A stretch of 55,243 nucleotides of DNA from Oscillibacter sp. (GTDB lineage: Bacteria; Bacillota; Clostridia; Oscillospirales; Oscillospiraceae), in NCBI GenBank assembly GCA_022797935.1, contig JAAWLO010000008.1, positions 1 through 55,243 on the forward strand. Direction: 5' to 3'. Shown in pieces: positions 34,384 through 40,838 of this stretch (within the stretch, counting starts at the first letter, position 1; each line of letters starts with the position of its first letter). The translations under genes and the position numbers were made by a program. The notes beneath the pieces were generated by a model. The model saw nothing but the letters and a program-made list of their open reading frames with translations. It was not told the origin of the DNA and did no database searches.

Positions 34384-35010
34384 ATGGAACACGAGGAAAG
34401 ACAGCTGTCCAACAGCATGAGAGACCGAATTATGGAAGCAACCATGGATGTTGTCTATGAGAAGAAAATCAGCGGAACCTCTCTGCGGGGCATCGCCAAC
34501 GAAGCGGGCATCCTGCCCTCCAACATCCAATATTACTTCCGAACAAAGAAAGAGCTGTTTGTCTCCCTGCTGACCAGCGTGCTCTCCGAAATCCGCGCGG
34601 GGCGGAAAGAGATGCTGGACCAGTGCGGAGACACGCTGGCGGACAAGCTGAATGTCTTCTTCCGGCAGAAACGGGAGACCATCTCTCATAAAAAGAAATA
34701 CGAGGCCATCCAGGTGGACTTCTGGGTCCAGGGGCTTGCGGACGAGGATATCCACGCCTATTTCCGTTCCTCTTACGAAGGCTGGCGGCGGGACATCCAG
34801 GCCATTCTGGAAGAGCGCTGCCCGGATTTGGACCCGGTGCGGAAGCAGTACATCCCTTATCTCATGGTGTCCATGATGCTGGGAGCCGCCATGCAGTATT
34901 ACATTGAGGATTCCATGGACCTGGACCCGTATTTCTCCACTTGCCTGGAAGCGGTACTCCGCACAATTGAGGATACCCCCGGCAACACCGGGAACGCTCC
35001 GGTCGCCTGA
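34384..35010 (+). CDS. TetR/AcrR-family transcriptional regulator
   Basis: 208 residues. The N-terminal helix-turn-helix is ISGTSLRGIANEAGILPSNI followed by YYFRTKKELF (about 25-60); the C-terminal ligand domain is helical. I chose ATG 34384, about 11 nt after AAAGGA; the TTG at 34375 would have too short a spacing. It sits between the corrinoid-activator/permease run and the methyltransferase operon, so it is the best candidate for binding the two TTTGTACG-type palindromes. The inducer is presumably the methylated substrate, but this is inference. Confidence 0.9.
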   Translation: MEHEERQLSNSMRDRIMEATMDVVYEKKISGTSLRGIANEAGILPSNIQYYFRTKKELFVSLLTSVLSEIRAGRKEMLDQCGDTLADKLNVFFRQKRETISHKKKYEAIQVDFWVQGLADEDIHAYFRSSYEGWRRDIQAILEERCPDLDPVRKQYIPYLMVSMMLGAAMQYYIEDSMDLDPYFSTCLEAVLRTIEDTPGNTGNAPVA

Positions 35011-35032
35011 TGTTCCGAAAAAAAGCAGAGGA

Positions 35033-35129
35033 CTGCCACACCTGCCCGAACTGTGTGCCCGAACTGTGTGCTCTGGCGAAACGCCGGAGCTGTATGATCG
35101 AACTGTGTGATCGAACGGTGGTGTGACAG
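35033..35129. repeat. Nested inverted and tandem repeats between tetR and methyltransferase genes
   Basis: An outer imperfect stem (35033-35042 with 35120-35129, one mismatch) encloses two 13-bp tandem copies (35045-35057, 35058-35070, identical), an inner hairpin CTCTGGCG/CGCCGGAG (35071-35078, 35082-35089) and two related 13-mers (35096-35108, 35109-35121). All contain CGAAC-type cores. It is the intergenic region of convergent genes; it may act as a two-way terminator. Confidence 0.6.
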
Positions 35130-35170
35130 CCCTTGCGGTGCTGAAAACCAGACGGTCTTTGTTTACTTGC

Positions 35171-36616
35171 TTACAGGATGATGGTCCTTCTGCCGTTGGA
35201 GACCTTACCCATGTAGCACTCGCCGAAGGCCTTGTCCAGAGGCATACCCAGGTCGATCAGCTCATTGCGAACCCGGTTGAACAGCTCGATGTAGTTGTCC
35301 TTGGGCTGCTGCTTCTGAAGATCGAAGCACTCGCTGATGGGCAGACCCTTGTCGGGGCTGGTGAGCTTTTCCTCGTACTTGGGCAGAATCTTCTTGGCCA
35401 GTTCATTGGCCTCTTTCCGGGTCATGCCGGCGCAGCTCTTGAAGACGTCGCCGCTCCACCAGCATTCCACGGGAGTGATGTAGTCGGTATACCGGCCGCC
35501 GGCGGAACGGGGCTGGGTGGTCTTGGACGCGCCGGAGACGCAGTGGTTCATCAGGCCGACAGCGGCTTCATACATGAACATCTCGGTGCAGGGACCAGCG
35601 GTCTCGTTGACGATCTTGTTGCGCATGAAGCTGGTGTTGCGGCTGATGGCCTGGATGGAAACGCTGTTGGCCCAGACAGCCTTGCGGCCGCAGTTGCCGA
35701 AGAGCTGGATGTCATAGACGTAGCTGGAGGTATAGTCAGACTGCATGATGGTGGGAATCAGCAGGTCATTGGCCACGCAGGCCAGAGCCGCGCCCTCGGG
35801 GGGACCGGCATAGCCGCCGATGTAGCTGAACGCGCCCACGCGGAGCTTGTGGCCGTAGTTGAGGCCCTGAATGATCCGGTGGAAGTTGGAGAAGGTGCAC
35901 TTGAGTTCCACGGGGCACAGGCTCATGGTCACGTTGCCGCGGCCCGCCACCACGGGAGCGCCGCCGAGATGACCGTACTCCGTTACCGCGCCGGCGACGC
36001 CGGTGCAGGCCATGCCGGGACGGCCGGCACGCCACAGGGCCTCCTGCTTCAGGTGGCTCTCATAGTTGCCCATGAGGGTCTCATAGGGAGTGCCGCTGCG
36101 GAAGGTACGGCCAAAGACCGTGGCCAGGGTGGGACCGTGAAGCACATCTACCAGCTTGGGGTGCTTGACAATGCCCTGAACCAGGGGGAGGTAATTCTCC
36201 TCGCTGCAGACAATGCCCAGGGAGGAAGCCACCAGAGGCTTGTAGGGATCCTCCGGCCGCCGGGGCTTCATGATGACCTGATCCTGACCCTCGCCCAGGA
36301 TGTTGACATCCTGATAGTCGCGGATCGTGGCCAGGAGCTCATCCTCGGTAATCTTGATGACGCGCTCCGTGTCCTCGCAGTACATGCCCAGCTCCAGCGC
36401 CAGCTCCCAGCCGGCCTTGAAGAAGGTATCGGCCAGGTCGTCGTCGCAGTTGATGGGATTGTCCACGTCCAGCGTGTTCTGAAGATTGTACTTCTTCAGG
36501 ATGCCCTTGATGGTCTTGGGAATGATTTTGGTATCCCATTCCTTCATGGGGATGACGGGACCCTGATACGCTTTATCCAGGCTGTCCAGCAGCCGCTGCA
36601 CTTTGATATTATACAT
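35171..36616 (-). CDS. MtmB-family methyltransferase lacking pyrrolysine
   Basis: 481 residues. The sequence follows the monomethylamine:corrinoid methyltransferase family (MtmB): EWDTKIIP, the FKAGWELALELGMYCEDTER block, AGRPGM (197-202), IGGYAG, AGPCTEMFMYEAA and a C-terminal ISECFDL. In archaeal MtmB the active-site pyrrolysine (UAG, residue 202) follows AGRPGMGV; here the aligned residue is Thr205, codon ACC at 36002-36004, and there is no in-frame stop. About 20 extra residues follow at the C-terminus. Expected role: transfer of a methyl group from an unknown N-methyl substrate to the corrinoid protein next door. The ATG overlaps that gene's stop by one base. Confidence 0.87.
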   Translation of the reverse strand: MYNIKVQRLLDSLDKAYQGPVIPMKEWDTKIIPKTIKGILKKYNLQNTLDVDNPINCDDDLADTFFKAGWELALELGMYCEDTERVIKITEDELLATIRDYQDVNILGEGQDQVIMKPRRPEDPYKPLVASSLGIVCSEENYLPLVQGIVKHPKLVDVLHGPTLATVFGRTFRSGTPYETLMGNYESHLKQEALWRAGRPGMACTGVAGAVTEYGHLGGAPVVAGRGNVTMSLCPVELKCTFSNFHRIIQGLNYGHKLRVGAFSYIGGYAGPPEGAALACVANDLLIPTIMQSDYTSSYVYDIQLFGNCGRKAVWANSVSIQAISRNTSFMRNKIVNETAGPCTEMFMYEAAVGLMNHCVSGASKTTQPRSAGGRYTDYITPVECWWSGDVFKSCAGMTRKEANELAKKILPKYEEKLTSPDKGLPISECFDLQKQQPKDNYIELFNRVRNELIDLGMPLDKAFGECYMGKVSNGRRTIIL

Positions 36617-37320
36617 CAGGCGACAACCTCCTCAGAGTCTACCAGCAGGGTCTCGCCCTGGCCGGGCTTACCCTCGGCGACAAGCTTCTTGCACATTTCC
36701 ACGCAGTCGAAGGCAGTACGGCTCCAGCCGTCGGCCCCCATCTTCTGGGCGAATTCCGGGGTTACCGGGCCGCCGCCCACGATAAAGTGGTATTTGTCGC
36801 GGTTGCCGGTGTCCTTGATGTACTGGAGGGTATCCTGGAGGTAGGGCAGGGAAGTGGTGAGAAGAGTGGAAACGCCAATGATGTCGGCGTTGACCTCTTT
36901 GGCCTTCTCGATGAAGGTCTTGACCTCCACGTCGATGCCAAGGTCCACCACCTCGAAACCGTTGACTGCCAGCAGGGCGCTGACCACGTTCTTGCCGATA
37001 TCGTGCACGTCGCCCTTGGCCTGACCCAGAACGACCACGCCCTTTTTGGAGGCGGCAGCGTCCTCGCTGCTCATGTTCTCGAAGATGATTTCGATAACGG
37101 CGCTCATGGCGTCGCCGGCCAGGACCAGCTCCGGCAGGAAGGCTTCGCCCGCAGAATACTGCGCGCTGACCACGTCCATACCGGCAGAAGCTCCTTCGTT
37201 CAACACAGTCAGGGGCGGGATTCCGGCCGCCAGCGCTTCCTTGACGGCCTCCACCGCATCGTCCTCTTCACCCTCGGCTACCAGCGCTGCGAGCTTTTTC
37301 AAAATCTCGTCGTTTGCCAT
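36616..37320 (-). CDS. Methyltransferase corrinoid protein (MtmC/MttC-like)
   Basis: 234 residues. The N-terminal helical cap (1-90) is of the methionine-synthase B12-binding type. The B12 domain has the base-off motif DVHDIG (104-109) with H106 as lower cobalt ligand, VSTLLTTS and a GGGPVTPEFAQ loop. It carries the methyl group between the MtmB-like protein (next gene, 1-nt overlap) and the MtaA-like acceptor enzyme (divergent gene at 37776). The RBS AAGGGGGA is good. The promoter and operator lie at 37405-37459. Confidence 0.95.
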   Translation of the reverse strand: MANDEILKKLAALVAEGEEDDAVEAVKEALAAGIPPLTVLNEGASAGMDVVSAQYSAGEAFLPELVLAGDAMSAVIEIIFENMSSEDAAASKKGVVVLGQAKGDVHDIGKNVVSALLAVNGFEVVDLGIDVEVKTFIEKAKEVNADIIGVSTLLTTSLPYLQDTLQYIKDTGNRDKYHFIVGGGPVTPEFAQKMGADGWSRTAFDCVEMCKKLVAEGKPGQGETLLVDSEEVVA

Positions 37321-37404
37321 TCTTCTATGTCCCCCTTATTTTTGATTTACGGTCTTCCCAATCTTGCGCGGTCCCACCGTGATTCAGAAGGGTGAGACGT
37401 GAAA

Positions 37405-37422
37405 ACTGTACGACCGTATGAA
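37405..37422. promoter_or_regulatory. Palindromic operator of the methyltransferase operon
   Basis: ACTGTACG (37405-37412), N2, CGTATGAA (37415-37422): it matches 12 of 16 arm positions of the perfect palindrome at 37689-37706. It lies 8 nt downstream of the -10 box, at the expected transcription start. Confidence 0.6.
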
Positions 37423-37430
37423 CTGGTATT

Positions 37431-37459
37431 ACCATATCAACTTTTTTCCAGTCTGTCAA
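37431..37459 (-). promoter_or_regulatory. Predicted sigma-A promoter of the corrinoid/MtmB-like operon
   Basis: Minus-strand TTGACA (37454-37459), 17-nt spacer, TATGGT (37431-37436), giving a leader of about 100 nt. Confidence 0.7.
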
Positions 37460-37494
37460 CTGCCGCTGGCGGCGGCTTCTGAAGCAAAATTGGA

Positions 37495-37578
37495 TTGAAG
37501 TGCAAAAATTCCTCTGTAAAATTGTGACAGCTTACAAATTTTGCCCTCCGGCGGAATGAGCCAGGAGGGCTATTTTCG
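37495..37578 (+). other. Possible short transcript or leader in the divergent region
   Basis: TTGAAG (37495-37500), 16-nt spacer, TAAAAT (37517-37522) is followed by a hairpin GCCCTCC/GGAGGGC (37543-37549, 37564-37570) and a TATTTT stretch. Read together this is a promoter-terminator pair for an RNA of about 45-50 nt. No similarity to a known RNA was recognised. Confidence 0.3.
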
Positions 37579-37613
37579 TTAGAACTGGATAAAAGCACCA
37601 ATTCCGGCCAAGT

Positions 37614-37637
37614 ATTTTCGCGCTTTTAAACGAAAAT
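37614..37637. repeat. Inverted repeat upstream of the MtaA-like promoter
   Basis: ATTTTCG (37614-37620) and CGAAAAT (37631-37637), 7-bp arms 10 nt apart, just upstream of the -35 at 37650. It could be an activator site. Confidence 0.35.
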
Positions 37638-37649
37638 GCTCGAAAGGGC

Positions 37650-37678
37650 TTGCACCCTTTTGTGTATTATGGTAATAT
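37650..37678 (+). promoter_or_regulatory. Predicted sigma-A promoter of the MtaA-like gene
   Basis: TTGCAC (37650-37655), 17-nt spacer, TAATAT (37673-37678). Confidence 0.6.
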
Positions 37679-37688
37679 GATAATGGAA

Positions 37689-37706
37689 TTTGTACGGGCG
37701 TACAAA
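37689..37706. promoter_or_regulatory. Perfect palindromic operator of the MtaA-like gene
   Basis: TTTGTACG-N2-CGTACAAA, 8-bp perfect arms, 10 nt downstream of the -10 box. This is the size and symmetry of a TetR-family site, and the position fits repression. Confidence 0.7.
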
Positions 37707-37775
37707 CAAAAAGACGCAGCCGCCGCAGAGAAGCGGAAGGACAGACGTCCTGTGCCATCATGAAGGAGGATTTCA

Positions 37776-38837
37776 ATGATGAAGCCGAAAATGAACATGC
37801 GCGAGTGGAAAGAGACCGTGATTCACACCCCCTATAAGAAAGGCGCTCCGGTGCTGTCGTTCCCGGTGGTGCAGCTGATGGACATTACGGTGCAGCAGCT
37901 GATCAGCTCCAGCGATTTGCAGGCCGAGGGCATGAAAAAGGTGGCGGACCGCTGCCCGTCCCTGGCGTCCCTGAGCATGATGGACCTGACCGTGGAGGCG
38001 GAGTGCTTTGGGGCGGAAGTGCGCTTTGCGGACAATGAGATTCCCGCAACCATTGGCGCGGTGGTCCGCAGTGTGGACGATGCCAATGCGCTGGCGGTTC
38101 CCCCGGTGGGCGCGGGCCGGACGCAGACTTATATTGACGCCGCCCGGAAGGCCAGTGAGTTGATTACGGACCGTCCGGTCTTTGCTGGAATTATTGGGCC
38201 GTTCACCCTGGCGGGCCGTTTGATCGGCATTACCCAGATTATGAAGGCCGTGAAGAAGAACCCGGAGATGGTCCATATCACCCTGCGCAAGGCCACGGAG
38301 TTCATCATTGCCTACGCCAAGGCCTACAAGGAACAGACAGGAGTCAATGGCTTTGTCATGGCAGAGCCTATGACGGGCCTCATCAGCCCCAAGATGGCGG
38401 AAGTCTTCTCCGAGCCCTACTCCAAGGAAGTGATTGACGCCGTGCAGGATGAGGAATTCATTGTCATCTACCACAACTGCGGCAACGAGGTGGTGTCGCA
38501 GGCGGAGTCCATTTTCCGTCTGGGCGCGGAGGGCTATCATTTCGGCAATGTGGTGAACATGCTGGACATTCTGCCCAAGATGCCCGCCGACTCCCTGGTC
38601 ATGGGCAACATTGATCCCTCCGGCTACTTCTACAGCAAGGGCCCGGAGGATATGCGCGGCGCGGTGCGGGAACTGCTGGAACAGTGCGCTTACTATCCCA
38701 ACTTCGTGATCTCCTCCGGCTGCGACATTGCGCCGGTGGCGAAGTGGGAGAACATTGACGCGTTCTATGAGGAGATTGCGGCGTTCTATGAGGCGCATAA
38801 AATCTCCGGCGGCCGGCTGAAGGCCCCGCTGATTTGA
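37776..38837 (+). CDS. MtaA-like methylcobamide methyltransferase (UroD fold)
   Basis: 353 residues of the uroporphyrinogen-decarboxylase/MtaA family. The zinc ligands of methylcobamide:thiol methyltransferases are all present: H233-x-C235 (in IYHNCGN) and C316 (in SSGCDI). True UroD lacks this set. In methanogens the acceptor is coenzyme M; in Clostridia related proteins probably pass the methyl to tetrahydrofolate or another thiol. AAGGAGGA precedes ATG 37776; ATG 37779 is equally possible. It is divergent from the corrinoid/MtmB-like operon and shares its palindrome. A terminator follows at 38855-38878. Confidence 0.9.
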   Translation: MMKPKMNMREWKETVIHTPYKKGAPVLSFPVVQLMDITVQQLISSSDLQAEGMKKVADRCPSLASLSMMDLTVEAECFGAEVRFADNEIPATIGAVVRSVDDANALAVPPVGAGRTQTYIDAARKASELITDRPVFAGIIGPFTLAGRLIGITQIMKAVKKNPEMVHITLRKATEFIIAYAKAYKEQTGVNGFVMAEPMTGLISPKMAEVFSEPYSKEVIDAVQDEEFIVIYHNCGNEVVSQAESIFRLGAEGYHFGNVVNMLDILPKMPADSLVMGNIDPSGYFYSKGPEDMRGAVRELLEQCAYYPNFVISSGCDIAPVAKWENIDAFYEEIAAFYEAHKISGGRLKAPLI

Positions 38838-38854
38838 TTTGATATGAGTTTTTG

Positions 38855-38878
38855 GGAGAGCTCCGAAAGGGGCTCTCC
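38855..38878 (+). terminator. Terminator of the MtaA-like gene
   Basis: A 10-bp stem with one G-T pair (38855-38864 with 38869-38878) capped by a GAAA tetraloop, followed by TGTTGTTTG. Confidence 0.75.
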
Positions 38879-38918
38879 TGTTGTTTGGGGATGTTCCGTG
38901 AGAAGAAAGAAAACAATG

Positions 38919-38947
38919 CCCCGCCCGTCAAACAGCGACAGGCGGGG
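38919..38947 (-). terminator. Terminator of bactofilin
   Basis: CCCCGCC (38919-38925) pairs with GGCGGGG (38941-38947); on the minus strand a T-rich run follows. Confidence 0.75.
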
Positions 38948-38953
38948 ACGATT

Positions 38954-39460
38954 TCAGTTGGCGTTTTCTTTTTTCTCCGTTTTTTCAGATGATTCCGGTT
39001 TTGGGGTGCTGCTCTTGTCTGGTTTGGGGAGGGGCTTCTTCGCCTGAACCATGGTGGTTCTGCCATTGAGGCAGCCGCCGTTTTCAATGACGAAGGAAAC
39101 CGTGGTCACGTCACCCTCGATGGTACCCGTCCGTTCCAGCTGAACATGGTCATGGGAGAGAACGCTGCCCTCCACCCGTCCGGCGATGCGGATGACGTCC
39201 GCCTCCACAGGGCCCTTGACTTTGCCGGTGGCGGTGATGCTGACGTAGCCCTTCAGAATGACTTCGCCCTCCACGGTGCCGTCAATCTGCACCACGCCCT
39301 CACCGCTGACCTTGCCGGTGACAAGTACGTCCTTGGCAATGACGGTGTTGCTGTGGGAATCTGGAGGAAGGTCGGGGAGATCCTCGGTCTGCTGCTGAAC
39401 GGTCTCGGTCTGGGGTTCCAACGATGCGGGGGATTTTGACTGTCCGCCAAAAAATGCCAT
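38954..39460 (-). CDS. Bactofilin (polymer-forming cytoskeletal protein)
   Basis: 168 residues. The central right-handed beta-helix domain (about 40-140) shows the repeated short G-x-V/I strands (VTGKVSGEGVVQIDGTVEGEV and similar), with disordered, Pro/Lys-rich ends, as usual for bactofilins. They self-assemble into filaments that organise cell-wall or spore-shape proteins. I chose ATG 39460 with GAGGTG upstream; the GTG three codons earlier lacks an RBS. It has no membrane segment. No partner peptidase is adjacent. Confidence 0.9.
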   Translation of the reverse strand: MAFFGGQSKSPASLEPQTETVQQQTEDLPDLPPDSHSNTVIAKDVLVTGKVSGEGVVQIDGTVEGEVILKGYVSITATGKVKGPVEADVIRIAGRVEGSVLSHDHVQLERTGTIEGDVTTVSFVIENGGCLNGRTTMVQAKKPLPKPDKSSTPKPESSEKTEKKENAN

Positions 39461-39539
39461 TTCCTTCACCTCATATGCTAGGATAGATCCATTCTAACAC
39501 AACTTTTTCCAAATTACAAGTTTTTGCATGAAAAGACGG

Positions 39540-39566
39540 CTGGCGGAATAAACGAAAATCCGCCGG
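39540..39566 (-). terminator. Terminator of the YkvI-like gene
   Basis: GGCGGA (39542-39547) pairs with TCCGCC (39559-39564), extended by two outer pairs; a TCTTTT stretch follows on the minus strand. Confidence 0.6.
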
Positions 39567-39585
39567 TTCCCTTGTAGGGGGAGGC

Positions 39586-40704
39586 CTATTCCCCCCGCAT
39601 ACCGGCCAGACGGCGGACCCGTCTCCGCCGTGGAAGCGGGGTTCCGGCGCGGCGGAGCATATGCACCCCCACCGTCAGCATGGGCAGAGCAAAGAGAAAG
39701 AGCGCACCCCAGCAAAGAGCGCCGTAGCCTCCTGCAATGAGTTCGGTCAGGCCGAAGGCGGAGACGCCAGCGCCTGCGGCGGCGGCCGCCAGAGTGAGAA
39801 GAGGCCGGAAGGCCGTGCCTCCCCGGAAGAGGGCTTTTTCCAAGCGGTCTTCCATGGCTTTGATGAAGCCTGCGCCGGTTTCCACCAGAGTGCCGAAGAG
39901 CACCAGCTGAAATAAGGCTTTCAGCCAGGGCAGGTCCAGATGGGAAAAGATGACGGCCACAGGCGTCTCGGCAGCCACGGCGTCAGGCAGAGCACAGCCC
40001 ATGGCCAGGAGCAGCAGAAGCGCGGGCACCGCCCCCAGCAGTCCTGCCAGTACGCCGCAGAGTGCCGCCTCCCTCCGGGTTTCCAGATTCCGGAGGGTAT
40101 AGAGGACCATGGAGACGCAGAAGAGATTGTAGGAGGCATAGCGCAGGCCGCTGCCCAGCCAGCCGGGGAGGATTTCTCCCAGCGCCAGTTCCGCGCGGAT
40201 GGCGTCCCCAAAGCGGAGAAAGACGGCAAAGAGAAAGAGAAGGTAGACGGCATAGAGCAGATAGGACCAGAGGGAGAGGGCCTTTTCCATGGCCTCTGTG
40301 CCTTCCAGCACCAGAAAGACGATGCCGCCGGAGAGTACGCCCACGCCTGCCCAGGCAGGCAGTCCCAGCTGAGCGGCCATAGCCCCGGCAGTGGCGTTGA
40401 CCACACCGAGGACGATCAGGAGCATGGCGTAAAAACAGATGTCGTACAGCAGTCCGGCCCGGCCCAGCAGGCGTTTCATCAAAGAGCCATAGTCGTAGGT
40501 CCGAAAAGTCTGAACAAAGGAGAAGGTGACTGCGCACACGAGGGCCCAGGCGGCTGCCGCCGCGCCGAGAGCCAGCAGACCGCCCAGCAGGCCGTGGACG
40601 CCGAAATAGCGGGCGATTTCCGCGCCGGTGCCGTAGCCGCCGCCAATGAGGATGGATTGGAATACCAGGCCGGGGGTAAGGTACCGGGTCCATGCTTGTT
40701 TCAT
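39586..40704 (-). CDS. YkvI-like membrane transporter
   Basis: 372 residues with about ten predicted membrane helices. FQSILIGGGYGTGAEIARYFG in the first helix is the broken-helix pattern of LeuT-fold permeases, and overall it resembles the YkvI group (COG3949), which is related to spore-germination and amino acid permeases. No substrate is known. I chose ATG 40704 with AAAGGA upstream; the longer frame adds 41 residues of poor quality. It is divergent from the LysM-GH18 gene, so a germination-related role is possible but unproven. Confidence 0.8.
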   Translation of the reverse strand: MKQAWTRYLTPGLVFQSILIGGGYGTGAEIARYFGVHGLLGGLLALGAAAAAWALVCAVTFSFVQTFRTYDYGSLMKRLLGRAGLLYDICFYAMLLIVLGVVNATAGAMAAQLGLPAWAGVGVLSGGIVFLVLEGTEAMEKALSLWSYLLYAVYLLFLFAVFLRFGDAIRAELALGEILPGWLGSGLRYASYNLFCVSMVLYTLRNLETRREAALCGVLAGLLGAVPALLLLLAMGCALPDAVAAETPVAVIFSHLDLPWLKALFQLVLFGTLVETGAGFIKAMEDRLEKALFRGGTAFRPLLTLAAAAAGAGVSAFGLTELIAGGYGALCWGALFLFALPMLTVGVHMLRRAGTPLPRRRRVRRLAGMRGE

Positions 40705-40838
40705 CGTCAAATTCCTTTCCGGCCGCCGGAGGCGGGTTTGCTCCCAGTATATGGCCGGAACAGCCGGAAGCATGCCGGAAAAATTTGGCGTATACGGGAC
40801 GGCCCGGGCCGCATAGGGTTCCCTCAAGAGGTGATGCT

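Noticed and set aside
35045-35121. CRISPR-like array
   Set aside because: The repeats are only 13 bp, directly adjacent without spacers, and no cas genes are near.
36002-36004. Pyrrolysine codon in the MtmB-like gene
   Set aside because: The aligned codon is ACC (Thr), and there is no in-frame TAG. No pyl genes were seen in the window.
35171-36616. MttB-type trimethylamine/betaine methyltransferase
   Set aside because: The N-terminal EWDTKIIP, AGRPGM and AGPCTEM blocks follow MtmB rather than MttB.
37776-38837. Uroporphyrinogen decarboxylase (hemE)
   Set aside because: The fold is the same, but the zinc ligands H233, C235 and C316 and the corrinoid neighbours indicate an MtaA-type methyltransferase.
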